Assembly (NCBI GenBank): GCA_039105265.1
Contig: JAPFFF010000041.1
Location: 806,001-870,000, forward strand
Reading direction: 5' to 3'
DNA: 64,000 bases
Source: Tritrichomonas musculus
Lineage: Eukaryota > Parabasalia > Tritrichomonadida > Tritrichomonadidae
In this document: positions 52,301 through 62,613 of the stretch, piece after piece
Position numbering within the stretch: position 1 is the stretch's first letter
Layout of the letters: every line of letters starts with the position of its first letter
Program-made: the position numbers and the translations under genes
Notes under the pieces: model-generated
The model's database searches: none
What the model was told of the DNA's origin: nothing
Seen by the model: the letters and a program-made list of their open reading frames with translations, nothing else

Positions 52301-54724
52301 CAAAGATGAATTTTCACAGAATGATACGCTTTTTAATGAAGGACATTCGCTGAAACAGCTTACTCCTAATGTAGTCACAGATGAAGGCACTTTTAATTCC
52401 GTTAAATTTGGCAGACAACGAAAAGAGTTAGCTTCAATCGAAGTGACTTCCGAATTGATCGTTATTTTCGTGCAAATTTCCATTATTTCAGATTTAATCT
52501 GATTTGTTTGTTTGTTTGGTGTTTCGATAATCAAGTGTGTTAATGAGGGGCAATTATCAAAAGAATTGTTCCGTATCTTTGTCAAATAAGGATCAAGTGT
52601 TATTTCCTCCAAGGCAGTGCAGTCTTCAAAGCAATACTCACCAATGCCAGTCACTGAAGAAGGAATCTTTATTTTTTGTAATTTGACACATTTACAGAAC
52701 GCTTTTGATCCAATTTGTGTCACTGATGATGGGATTTTCATCTCCTTCAATGATGAGCATTCATAAAAGGCTTGTTGCCCTATCAATGTCACTGAAGATG
52801 GTATTGTTATGTGCTCCAATGATTTGCATCCATTGAAAAAGTTGTAGCCAATTAAACCGATTGATGAAGGAATTGTTACTTGTGTCAATTTTTTGCATCC
52901 ATTGAAACAACTTTCATCAATCAATGTAACAGACTTGGGAATAATTATATGCTCCAAACTTTTGCAATGAGAAAATGCGTTTTTTTCAATCAAAGTAACT
53001 GATGTTGAAATCGATACACGAGCCAATAAAGAGCACTTTTCAAACGAACTTTCAATGATCTCAGTTACAGAGGAATCAATTTTAATTGAGTAAATATTAG
53101 GATTATTTTTGAATTTATCGTCTGTTTTTGTAACATTGGTTATGAATACTTCAAGACGACATATTTTAGTGCTCGCCATTTCAATGAGGTCTTCATAAGC
53201 ATTATCAAAGGCTTCCGATTGATATTTAATAGTAATCATAATTTTGGCAAATTGATTAATTTGATTTTTGAATTCGTTCCATTCAAATTTTTCATTCTTT
53301 ATCAATTTTTCAATAGTATCAGAAGGGATGTTAATTCGTGTATTCTTATTTGTTTCTTCTAACAATTTGTGCTCGTCTCTTGTGTAGATTTCATATAAAT
53401 TTGTCGACTTTTTCCCTTCCAAATCGATCAAATAACAGATAAAATTCATGACACATTCTAAAAAAGGTAAATTCTTTTCAGACGGTTTATTTTCAATTAT
53501 TTCAGAAATAACCGTTTTTTGTTCTTTTAATGAAAGTGTATCAAAGACTCTGATCGTGATTCCATCATGTGACCTGCGCTTCTTACTGTGTCTGTGATGC
53601 CTTTTTTTCTTTTTAAGTTCTTCGTTTTCAGCGGCCAGTTTTTCAATCAATTCCAACATTTCTTTATTTTCTCTCTCAGCTTGATCAATTTTTTCTTTTA
53701 TTTCGTCATTTTTACTTTTGAAGTCATTGATCTGTTCATCCATTGCCTCAATTTTCAATTGATTCGCATATGACACAACTTTTTCAATATCAACACCATC
53801 AATGTAAAATTTGTTTTCAACGAACTCTTCTTCTTCAATCTTTTTAAAAATGTCTTTGATTGGATTTTCTCTATTATATGCTAAATTTCTAAAGAGCTCT
53901 TCAAAAGTTGGTCGTTCTGATGAATCTTTTGACCAGCACTTTTCAATCAATTTTTGAATCGACTTTTTCACTGGGGTCTTGAATACTGGACGATAATCTT
54001 TGTCTATAACTTCTTGCTTGAGCTTCTGCTCTGTCATTTTGCCTTCATGAAATTCGGGGTAGGGGACCGAATTTGTAACAATTTCGTACATTAAAATGCC
54101 AAATGAATAAACATCAACTTTTTCGTTGTAGCTCGAGCCTTCAATTATTTCTGGAGCCAAATACATGGGATTCCCGTATTTAAAAATCGAATAATCCTTT
54201 TCAATTTGCTTTGAAAATCCGAAACCTGTAATAATTGGATGTAACATATCATCTAGTAAAATATTCGATGGATTAAGATTCCTGTGGATAATTTGATGCT
54301 GGTGGAGATAAATCATTCCATATGCAATTCCAATAAGTAAAATTTGGCGATTTGTATTATCATAATGATCTTTTATTAATTTTTCTCGAAATTGTTGAAA
54401 AAAATCCTCAAGGGAACCATGATCAAAGTTTTCTATAAAAAATGTAACATTGTTGTCATTGTAAAAATCTGTTAGTGAATAGCCAATATATTTAATAAAT
54501 ATCGGATGATGGTAATTGATCATTATTTCGATTTCTTGATTTACCATTTTTTTAATTTCTACGTTTTTTGATAATACAACTTTAGCAATTGATAGTTTTT
54601 TCGTTTTATTATTTTCAACTGAATAAGAGGATCCAAATGAATCTGATTCAATTTGTTTGACGATTTTAAAATCGTTGATATCGACAATAAATTTGCTATT
54701 TAAGTTTGTCTCATTGAGTATCAT
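49388..54724 (-). CDS. Giant BspA-like LRR protein with N-terminal predicted pseudokinase
   Basis: 1,778 residues from the ATG at 54724; a TTG 30 bases upstream is in frame, but the TCATAT initiator-like motif lies between it and the ATG. Residues about 17-280 are a TKL-like kinase fold with IAKVVL (Lys) and APEII. The catalytic loop reads HRNLNPSN instead of HRD and the metal-binding DFG reads GFG, so it is predicted to be catalytically dead. Residues about 320-390 form a coiled coil followed by a His/Lys-rich patch (KKKKRHHRHSKKRR). Residues about 560-1,770 are some fifty BspA-type LRR_5 repeats of about 23 residues (AFxGCSSLxxIxIPSSVxxI). Four segments with the recurring ETPNKQTNQIK or a similar sequence divide the array into blocks. 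No signal peptide was seen. It probably acts as a large scaffold whose kinase fold binds partners rather than phosphorylating them. Confidence 0.92.
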   Translation of the reverse strand: MILNETNLNSKFIVDINDFKIVKQIESDSFGSSYSVENNKTKKLSIAKVVLSKNVEIKKMVNQEIEIMINYHHPIFIKYIGYSLTDFYNDNNVTFFIENFDHGSLEDFFQQFREKLIKDHYDNTNRQILLIGIAYGMIYLHQHQIIHRNLNPSNILLDDMLHPIITGFGFSKQIEKDYSIFKYGNPMYLAPEIIEGSSYNEKVDVYSFGILMYEIVTNSVPYPEFHEGKMTEQKLKQEVIDKDYRPVFKTPVKKSIQKLIEKCWSKDSSERPTFEELFRNLAYNRENPIKDIFKKIEEEEFVENKFYIDGVDIEKVVSYANQLKIEAMDEQINDFKSKNDEIKEKIDQAERENKEMLELIEKLAAENEELKKKKRHHRHSKKRRSHDGITIRVFDTLSLKEQKTVISEIIENKPSEKNLPFLECVMNFICYLIDLEGKKSTNLYEIYTRDEHKLLEETNKNTRINIPSDTIEKLIKNEKFEWNEFKNQINQFAKIMITIKYQSEAFDNAYEDLIEMASTKICRLEVFITNVTKTDDKFKNNPNIYSIKIDSSVTEIIESSFEKCSLLARVSISTSVTLIEKNAFSHCKSLEHIIIPKSVTLIDESCFNGCKKLTQVTIPSSIGLIGYNFFNGCKSLEHITIPSSVTLIGQQAFYECSSLKEMKIPSSVTQIGSKAFCKCVKLQKIKIPSSVTGIGEYCFEDCTALEEITLDPYLTKIRNNSFDNCPSLTHLIIETPNKQTNQIKSEIMEICTKITINSEVTSIEANSFRCLPNLTELKVPSSVTTLGVSCFSECPSLKSVSFCENSSLNTIETDAFKGCTSLEQIVIPSYVKRILSDAFNGCTALSNVIFDRADYSSLEFIGKGAFQNCSSLLEITIPSSVIKIESSAFCDCSSLTQFNFNGSTHLDLIESCVFKGCSKLAQAIIPSYVTRIEESAFYSCTFLTEVKIPSLVTKIGPNAFNNCSSLKSIKIPSSVSEIGEYCFKLCIQLSTITLDPYLTKVQSNTFDHCYLLKELIIETQKQQIKPFKMDLIRRCNLIAIASRVDSIEPNSFAALTDLEHIKIPSSVTKIKSNAFKDCTSLTKVTFQVNSSLNEIEFNAFKGCKSLKNIEIPPSVSSIGENAFDGCSSLTKMTIPASISTIQSYVFGGCSSLSQIVIPSSIIKIDKNAFNGCSSLKEVTIPPSVKTIGNSSFFGCKSLSTITIKKGYLERIEESAFSYCKSLKQIEIPSSVILIEQLVFNGCSSLTNISIPSSIKKIESGTFSGCSKLAQIKIPNSIQSIESSSFLGCSSLKQITIPHSVTMIKQYAFKNCKSLMQIIIPSSVKSIGFRAFEGCSSLTQIPNISSVSVIEEGLFDSCTTLQQVTIPLSVTKICSNAFYKCTSVQQISIPSSVTKIESNAFFDCSSLTQIKIPFTVSEIGDNCFKKCKKLAEITLDPYQTKTQNNSFDDCPLTSLIIETPNKQTNQIKHKINQIIEKITIVKVEVIGSSSFCDFSKLAQITIPTSVTCIESSAFLRCSSLEQIDIPSSVNKIDSYAFKECIKLKQITIPSSVTTIESYLFCECSSLESIIIPSNVTKIGSYAFNKCTSLTEVTIPSYVKYIDPYAFSECSSLSQINFADNSTLFKIDSYFVSKCTSLTNLTIPSSVNSLGASAFSECSALADISLPSSLTSIEKSLFDKCFKLSKIVIPSSVTSISASAFANCSSLSQVTFEKDSSLTKIESLGFCGCSALKCITIPSSIKTVGNDAFAGCTKLTQIKVPQSFRQKNLRWGSNAKISIY

Positions 54725-54731
54725 CAAAATA

Positions 54732-54737
54732 ATATGA
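54732..54737 (-). promoter_or_regulatory. Inr-like motif TCATAT before the giant BspA gene
   Basis: On the minus strand TCATAT puts its A 11 bases before the ATG at 54724. A transcript starting here could not use the upstream in-frame TTG. Confidence 0.5.
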
Positions 54738-55199
54738 AAGTTTTGTATTTTCAATTAGGTATAACAAAAATTGAAAGTGTATTTGAATTGCAATTTTATA
54801 TTAATTTTTCATTTAATTATTAATTATTATATAAAATTAATATATTTTAATTTAATATAACATATTTATTCATTAAAATAATATTTTTTGAATTTTAAAT
54901 TCTTAAATCGATTGAGATATTAAATGATTTAATACAAAATATTATCAAAAGTTAACGTATTTTTTGAAAAGAGTTAATTGCCATTTTGCAAATTTCAATA
55001 AATTAATTAGATTTTGATATTTTACGGATTTATATTCATCATGTTTGTTAATTTGATAAATGTTTTTTCATGAAGAATATGCATATCTTTGCATTTATCT
55101 AATATTTTCATCTTAAAACACATAAGAATAAGAGAAAAAGCAATTATATTATGTATAATATACCTAGGAGATAACCAAAATGCTAACTTTTATGAAACT
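54738..55199. other. AT-rich intergenic stretch
   Basis: No feature recognised. Confidence 0.45.
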
Positions 55200-56594
55200 T
55201 GGACATTCTACCACAATTTCAAAAATTATTATGGAAATGTGATATGAAATTTATAAATGGAATTGAAGTAAAAGGCATTAAAATCAAAACCAATCAAAAT
55301 TGCAACAATGATTCTGTTGTTAAATCACCAAAAGCAGCAGGAAACGTTTTTATTCCGAATTTAGCAGAATATTAAATAATCTCTATTGAGGAATGTACAT
55401 TTAGTAACTGCAATATTAATTCATTTACATTTGCAAGATACTCAGAAGTTGAAGTAGCAGTGATTACGACCCAAGTCGCGCGCATAAAGGAAAGGTAATT
55501 TGGTATCAATAGATTAATCAGAAAACAGTCAGATACTCAACCAACTCTTAAACCAAAGCGCATTGAAGCTTTCTGCATTCAGCTGCAGCAGTAATACCGA
55601 ACAATTTGGCGACAGTTGCTTTACAAGAAAACAAACTTTTCAATTTGATAAACGGCAAGCACGCCGTGAAGGCGAGTGGCGTCTTCGATGCCGTCATCAG
55701 CATCCCTCCCCGCACCAAAGGTGACCAACAATCATGCTATTCAAGACTGCGAGCAATTGGAAACAGTTGAATTTGATGTGAACTCATCACTCGAGTCAAT
55801 CGAGACAAAAAGTGACAAAGTTTGAATAAAAAAGTGACGCTGAAAGAAGTTATCAATGCTTGATTCAAGTGATGCACTGAAAGTTGAGAGGACGATAGGC
55901 CGGGGTGAAGGTTCTGTTTGCTGATGGCGCCAACAAAAGTGACGGATGGGGAGTGTCAGAATTTTTCAGGTTTCTTCGCGAGTACGAGATTCTCGTAATC
56001 AAGGCGCTTGGCTTCTGCTACGGGGACTCGGGCCACGCGCCGTCGATTCTGCTGGAGCTGTGCGTGTCGTCTGTTGGAGCGACCGAATCAGTGACATAAA
56101 CGACATTGAGAAGGTCTGTTCGATTGTCGAGCATGGTCCACCGCGACCTGAAGCCAGAAAACGTCCTGTTCGACGAGTCCGGCCACGTGAAAGTCAGCGA
56201 CTTTGGCGTTGCGTGCATCGTCGAAGTCGAAGGTCAGAAGACGAGCGGAGTTGGGACTCTGAAATTCATGGCGCCGGAACTTCTGAACGAAAGCACGAAG
56301 TACGACAGCAAAGTGGACGTTTACTCATTCGGCGTTGTCGCGTTCTTCATCCTGAGTGGCGGGAAAATGCCGAAGATGAGCATCGCTGAGCAGTCGTGCG
56401 GGAAGAGGGCGCCGATCCCACCGAGCATCAACGAGACATCGCGCCAGCTCATCAACAGCTGCTGGTCGACGTCGCCAGGCGATCGTCCGTCATTCACCGA
56501 AATTCTCAGCTTCACCAAGAAGAACAATTTCCAGCTGATCGACGGCGTCGAGAAAAACATTTCATCAATCAAAAATTTCGTTAAACTAATTTAA
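55200..56594 (+). pseudogene. Decayed BspA-LRR/TKL kinase gene, GC-rich
   Basis: Successive plus-strand fragments in different frames read KSPKAAGNVFIPNLAEY; IISIEECTFSNCNINSFTF and DCEQLETVEFDVNSSLESIE, both BspA-type repeats; LKVERTIGRGEG, a glycine loop; REYEILVIKALGFCYGDSGH; and finally a long intact stretch. That stretch (56106-56594) has HRDLKPENVLFDE, DFGVAC, FMAPELLNE, DVYSFGVVAFFIL and RPSFTEILSF. The segment between the alpha-C region and HRD is missing, and several frameshifts and stops lie upstream. The last third could still be translated but would lack the N-lobe. From about 55,600 to 56,570 the DNA is far GC-richer than any neighbour. Confidence 0.8.
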
Positions 56595-57427
56595 TAAACA
56601 TATTTTATCTGAACAACTTTTTTTTTTTTTCTTACAGAAACATCAAAAATGCAAAAATTGTTACAGGTTGAATTTATGGCCAACAAGCTGGTAGTATTTT
56701 ATCTGTTTTCATTGAATATTTTTTTTAAATAGTAAGAATTATGTTTAAATAACCGTTTTTAACCGATGTTTTTTAATATCAATTTAAAAATCATTATAAA
56801 AAAAAAATTAGAAATAGTTTTATTATTATCATTGGTAAATATATAGTTTATAATTTAAAATTTCATAATAAGATTATATTTGTGTACAGATAAGAGATAA
56901 TGGTCATTATTGCTAAATGCTCATTTTCTAATAAATGCAATTTAATGAGTTTAATTTCATAAAATAGAGTTTAGATTTTCATTTGAATTTAAAACTGAGT
57001 AATTTTTAATGAATTGCTTAAATAAATAAAAATATTGATAGAGTTGAATCACTTTTGTTGATTTCAAAAGCAAATGTGCATTTATCATGTTTTACAAAAG
57101 CAATTTGAATCTCTGCTGGAATGAAAAAGTCGAATGTGCTTTAAAAAATAAAGGAAATGATTTTTTTTGAAATGATTAAAAAATGATGATTTCAGTATAT
57201 TTGATGTTAAAAGCGTTAAAACAGATAATCATAATGAATCCAATACCTTAGCAAACAAACAAATAAACGGGGATATTTAATTTTGAGCTCCAATTCGATA
57301 ACAATTGAGAGAAAAACCTTTTCAAAAAGTTAAAAAAAAAAAAAAAAAAAAATTCCAAAATATATTTTAATGACATTATAACCAACAATTACAAAAAAAA
57401 AAAAAAAAATGGTATAGAACCCATTAG
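56595..57427. other. AT-rich intergenic stretch
   Basis: No gene seen; A tracts at about 57,331-57,351 and 57,393-57,408 near the 3' end of the Myb gene. Confidence 0.5.
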
Positions 57428-58111
57428 TCACTCTTTTATCAGAGAAAGCATCGTTTGAATCGAAGGAAGTTTCTGCGCTTTCAGATCCTTATCTTTTGGT
57501 GGTGGAATATTCTGGAATTTGCTTGAGAAAAGTCCCTGATTAGAAGTAGAAATATTTTCGGGGACTAAAGGTATGGGGTTTAACTGCGGTTGAGATTGAA
57601 TTTTATCAAAAGTTTTCAATTTAATAGGATCATTTGGTTTTGGCTGATCTGATAATTGTGTGGTTGTGTTAGAGAGAAATGTGCTAGGGCTGTTAGCTGT
57701 GTCTACAGAAGAATTAGACGAATTTGCAGAGGCGGTTAATAACTTATTTAATAAATACGAGTTAAATTCAGTCAACTTATTGGAAACCCAATAGTTCCAT
57801 CTGTTTTTAATGTTGTTTGCGTTTTTACCGGGGAAAAATTCTGTGATTTTGGTCCATTTTGGACCGAATAATTTATATTTTTCGTATAAAAGAAGATCAT
57901 CTTCTTGTGTCCACTTCGAATTGTAAAAATCTGGAGATAAGTAATTATTATATCTGTCTCGGCATTGCCTAGCATCTCTCCCAGGCATGAATTGCGCTAT
58001 TCTTTTCCATCTTCTTGGGCCAAATTGCCCAACAAGTTCCTGAAGCTTCCGATCTTCAAGTTCTGAAAACCTCAGGTTGACTTTCCTTTCGGTTGTTATG
58101 GGTTCAGCCAT
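57428..58111 (-). CDS. Myb-like R2R3 DNA-binding protein
   Basis: 227 residues, ATG at 58111. Two Myb repeats lie at residues 14-61 and 63-112. The first has Phe15, Trp35 and Tyr54 at the Trp positions (RFSELED, RRWKRIAQF, CRDRYNNYL). The second has Trp67, Trp86 and Trp105 (KWTQEDD, PKWTKITEFF, IKNRWNYW). Residues 115-227 are Ser, Asn and Pro-rich with no motif and may be a regulatory tail. In trichomonads Myb proteins of this size bind promoter sites and control adhesion and iron-responsive genes; the targets here are unknown. It is the intact counterpart of the decayed gene at 38150-38502. A TCACAA initiator-like motif lies 11 bases before the ATG. Confidence 0.92.
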   Translation of the reverse strand: MAEPITTERKVNLRFSELEDRKLQELVGQFGPRRWKRIAQFMPGRDARQCRDRYNNYLSPDFYNSKWTQEDDLLLYEKYKLFGPKWTKITEFFPGKNANNIKNRWNYWVSNKLTEFNSYLLNKLLTASANSSNSSVDTANSPSTFLSNTTTQLSDQPKPNDPIKLKTFDKIQSQPQLNPIPLVPENISTSNQGLFSSKFQNIPPPKDKDLKAQKLPSIQTMLSLIKE

Positions 58112-58119
58112 GAAAATTT

Positions 58120-58124
58120 TGTGA
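58120..58124 (-). promoter_or_regulatory. Inr-like motif TCACA before the Myb gene
   Basis: On the minus strand TCACA puts its A 11 bases before the start codon and matches TCA(C/T)(A/T) exactly. Confidence 0.5.
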
Positions 58125-59270
58125 AATATTTAGGGATTTAATATAAATCCACCAATTTTCACTTTTTGAATTAAAATTTTTCTCAAATAATTATTTTATA
58201 CAAAAAATTTTTTTAGAATTACTCTTTTTTAAAATAGATTTGATTTATTTAATTTAATATAAAGATTTTAAATAAATGAATGTTATTTCAATTATTTGAA
58301 TTTTTATATGCTTGTTTTCAATTTTGAGAAGAGACTAATAATTGAAATTGTATTATTACGATTTTAATTCAATTTTATCGAAGATTATAGTTCATCTGCT
58401 TTAATCTAAATAAAAAATCTGCTTTCAAGTTAATAGGTGCATTGTTTTTTTTTTTAATAAAAAAAGGGAGATAAAAATCCTAATAATCGTAATTTCTCGT
58501 GGCAGTTAAGGTCAATATTGACCTTGTATCGTCCTATAGAAAAAAAGTATTGATCGAGTTTTTTTAATTCTTGTAAATATCAGCCGTTAAACGCTACTCA
58601 TGCTTTTTTCTTATATAAAATAAATATATTTTCAATAGTTGAAAACCTCCTGAAATTAGGATAGTTTCAAATCAGCATATGAATGTGTTTTACATGTAAA
58701 GCGCTTTTTTTAAGAAGTTTTTTATTATATAGAGACCCTATTAAGGTGTACATTCAATTTTTATGTATTCAAAAAATGACAACAAAAATACAAATTTTGC
58801 AAAAATTTTACTATGAATGTTTATTTTTATTTAAAAAATATACATTAAAAGTAATAACATTTTTAAAAAATATATTTAGAATATCTCACATCTTTTTGAA
58901 TCCATAGATGATTCCATGAATTTTGATTCAAAAAATCTGGCTAGTTTGAGTTAAAACTTGAAATATTGATAATATTTTGCAATTTTAAGAAGAATTATTT
59001 TATAAAATCCAAAATTCCGACGATGGGAATTTTATTCTAGATAGATCTTATCTTTGAATACTTTACTTATTTTTTCACATCAGAAATGTTTTTTTACTCA
59101 TAATTTTTCAATTGTTTATATTTTACACACTCTCAATTATTTCATAAAAAAGAACTCGATATTCTGAGATATACAATTATTTCATAAAACTTAACACAAT
59201 TTTCTGATCATTCAAATATTTCATAAAAAACTAATTCAATTTTTTATAGGCGTTTTTCTTAATCTAAATC
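58125..59270. other. AT-rich intergenic stretch
   Basis: No gene found. The word ATTTCATAAAA recurs three times between about 59,140 and 59,230, just before the decayed transposase gene, and might mark its 5' end. The 74-codon ORF at 58683-58907 shows no motif. Confidence 0.45.
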
Positions 59271-60213
59271 ATGAATCAACTTTCATATAATCATATTTGG
59301 GAACTAAACCAACAGCAATCTATTCAAATTACGCAATTACTTGAAAAAATCACTACGTTGGAAAATAATTATCTCAAAATGGAAGATAAATATCAAAAAG
59401 TTCTTCAAAATTTGAAATTAGAAAACAAAAAATTATTAGAAGAAATTGAACAAATTAAAGAGTACAACAACAAGCTAAAAGAGGATGTTTCTAAAAAAAA
59501 TTCCTATTATTTTAAATATATTAGACAAATTCAAGAAATTAATAAATTAAAAGCTAAAATAGATGACTTAAATAAAAAAATCAAGAAGCTATTAATGAAT
59601 TTACAATTGAATCAGAATCAAATAAAAAAAGTGAAATATGGTATGATACAACTGAATATTTGTTATTTAGAAAAAATAACAATGATTCTTTTGATTTATT
59701 CATACAAGAATTAATAGAAAATGCAAAAGTTTCAGTTTATGGAAGAAGATATTAAGATTTTTATAAGACCATTTGTCTTGGATTGTACTTTACTAATACA
59801 AGCTCATATAAAGCACTACAAAAGATTATACCTGTACCTTCTATCACAACTTTATATTATTTTTCACGTCAATATTTAGGAGATTATAAAATATCACTTA
59901 CTTCAATTGAAAAAACGGATTTTATTTTTAATGAATTTAAAAATACTTTTTTTCAGAATTTTGAATCATTAATCAACTGTTCATTAGCAATTGACCAAAC
60001 TATTGGAATAAGAAATCCAATGTTTTTCAATAATCATAAAAAAAATAATTATTTATGCTTATATTACCTTCAACCAATAAATAATTTTTATCCAAATGTT
60101 CCAATTTATATTGAATTTGACTTAAACGGTCGGATGAGTAAAAAAACAATAGAAAATTCAAAAAAAATTAGAGAAATTGCTAAAAATAACGGTTTTGTAA
60201 TTAAATATATATA

Positions 60214-61500
60214 GGGTGAACCAAAAGCCTTTAGGTTCTCAGCATGTAGCTAGACATATTGAGTTTATTTTATATATTTATAAATAACTGATATTGTAAC
60301 TAATATTTTTATATAAAAAATTTAAATTAATGAAATAGAAAATTTTTTAGAGAATGTTTTTTTCATTAAAAAATGAACTTTTTGATAAAAAGACGTTAAA
60401 AATCAAATGGAGCAAAGAGGAGTGATACATTATTACTTTCAAATGAATGTTTCAAATAGTGATATTCATTCACACTTGGTAGATGTATATGGGGAGAATG
60501 CACTCTCTTTAAAAAGTGTTGAATATTGGACTCATCAGTTTAAGGTTGGTAGAAATACCATAGAAAACGCAGCTCGATCAGGAAGACCTATAGAAATTTC
60601 TTATCGTTTCACTATTCAAAATTTAATTGAAGATGATCCTTACATTAGTGCAAGACAAATAGCTAAGATTACATTCATTCCACTAGCAACTGTTTTACGC
60701 ATATTGAGAAACGATCTTGGATATAAATATAAGCATCTCCGATGGATCCCTCATACACTGACAAGTCAAATGAAAAGAAATCGTGTTACGCAATGTATTG
60801 AAATTTTGAATGCATTACGATCAGCCAAAAGGTCTCATTTTAATAACATTATTACAGGAGATGAGAGTTGGTTCTTATACTTGAATCAACCAAAGGCCAG
60901 GTGGGTTTTAGCCGATGAAGATCCAGGTGAAATTGAGGAGCCATCAATTTATCAAAAGAAAATTATGGTTACAATTTTCATAAGAAAAAATGGCACTTTT
61001 TTTGTTGAGTTATTACCACAAGGCCAAAAATTTAACTCAGAATATTTCATTGATTCAATAATTCCATTAATCTCCGATTTAGCTTATCCGGATGGTTATA
61101 AGAGAGGTGAAAAGAAATGCTTACTTCATTTCGATAATGCACCATCGCATAAATCTAATCTAACTAAAAATGCTCTGGCCAAATATCCATTCAAAGTATT
61201 ACCAAATCCCGCATACTCACCTGATGTATCACCACTCGACTTTGGAGTTTTGGGAACAGTAAAAAGCAAAATGCCAATCATCGAAATAGACTCTGAAGTA
61301 GAGTTAAAAGAAACAATTGAGTAAATTTTAAGTGATCTTGGAGTCGACTTTTTCAAACAACTTTTCAGAGCTTGGGAAGAAAGATTGGAAAAAGTTATAA
61401 ATACTGATGGATGCTACATTTAATAAAGTAATTTTCACTTATAATTTTTATTTTATATTGTTTTTTATTTTTGGTGATCCTCAAGACTTTTGGTTCACCC
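60214..61500 (+). mobile_element. mariner (DD34D) transposon, 1,287 bp
   Basis: Terminal inverted repeats GGGTGAACCAAAAG, with further similarity to about 24 bp, are each bordered by TA. The insertion lies in a TA-rich spot (TATATATA) of the decayed transposase gene. Size, ends and transposase are close to what is known of the Trichomonas mariner element Tvmar1. The left and right ends differ at a few inner positions. Confidence 0.92.
60407..61324 (+). pseudogene. mariner transposase with one premature stop
   Basis: 305 codons open from the ATG at 60407. Residues about 1-110 form the paired-like helix-turn-helix DNA-binding region. WIPHTLT and YSPDVSPLDF are mariner hallmarks. The catalytic Asp residues are 152 (GDESW), 243 (HFDNAPSH) and 278, with exactly 34 residues between the last two (DD34D). 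A TAA at 61322-61324 ends the frame, but the same frame then stays open for 32 codons (ILSDLGVDFFKQLFRAWEER ...) to a second TAA at 61421-61423, the normal family end. So a single nonsense change appears to truncate an otherwise complete enzyme of about 338 residues. Confidence 0.92.
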
Positions 61501-62613
61501 TATATGTACTGATGCAGACACTCCCACTAATCCATGGCACACATCTATTATAAATAAAAAATATAACCCAGAAATTCAGAGTATGTATGATTCAATTAAA
61601 AATATGCCAGAATTATCATTTTCTACAGATTTTTTTCACGCTTTAAAAAGCCAAAAAAAAAAACGTTTTTTTAGATGCAAATTATATTTAAATAAAAAAT
61701 CACAGAGTGTTGATAAACATGTTGTAAGATTATATTTAGGATTAACTGTAGGAAAAAGTAAAGCATTTACTGATGAAAGTATACAAAGTGGATTTAAAGA
61801 TAAATATGCATTAGAATTTTTTTCACCAAAAGTTCTCATTGAATCACTTAAACAAAAAGAAACTATATCTTTTGCTTATTATTTGTTACCATTCACATTT
61901 TGGTATTTAGCAGATAAAGTTTTTTTTATTGGACGACAAGACAGATTGAATCTTTTGAATATTGCCTTCTCAATTTTTCAATTTGAACTTCACAATTTCC
62001 CAAATTCAGATCCAAATGATCGTTTTTCTTCAAAAAAAAAACAAAAAATACATTAAAATTATCTTTTTATAGAAAAATTGATCTTATAAGATACTTGAAC
62101 TCTATAGTTTGCTTAGGAGATTCCATAAAAAATAGTTCCGAAAATGTTGGCACTGAAAGAATATCTACTAAATGCGAAGAAAATTTTTTTGGGAATGTAA
62201 GATCTGATCTTAATGATTCACTTGATGCCGATTTATTTTTGAGCATAGTTGCTAGGAAAATAATTAAAAAGAAAATTTTTTTTCAAAATAACATAGTGAA
62301 AATTCCAAATTACAAAGAAAATAATATTGCAGGAGTTCCTACTTACAATGATGATGACAATATTGATATAGATGATAAAAAAATAATAAATGAATGCTTT
62401 TATATAAGGAAATTTGTGGTAAATGAAATTAGCACTTTTTCAGAAAAAAATATACCTGAAACTATTCAAATTTTAAAAGTTTTAAACATTAAACCATATT
62501 TATCAACCAATTTTTCTGAAAAAAATGAAAGTTATACATCAGGATCACAACTTTTATGCAGATTTAATATGATCAAAAATAAGCATTACTTTTCTCAACC
62601 AAATGAAATTTAA

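Larger units (their letters stand above)
59271..62613 (+). pseudogene. Decayed DDE transposase gene (P-element/THAP-like), split by mariner
   Basis: The first frame (59271-59714) is a leucine-zipper-like coiled coil. After a frameshift near 59,600 come WYDTTEYLLFRKNN and SVYGRRY. The frame 59783-60214 has KALQKIIPVPSITTLYYFSR and a first Asp in LAIDQTIG. The mariner element follows. The remainder (61505-62056) has CTDADTPTNPWHTS with a second Asp, and 62095-62613 has STKCEENFFGNVRSDLNDS, a Glu-containing motif like the C terminus of P-element and THAP9 transposases. Zipper, then DDE core, then ENFFxxxR is the P-superfamily order, but the assignment is from motifs only. At least two frameshifts plus the insertion inactivate it. 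No terminal repeats were found. Confidence 0.6.
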
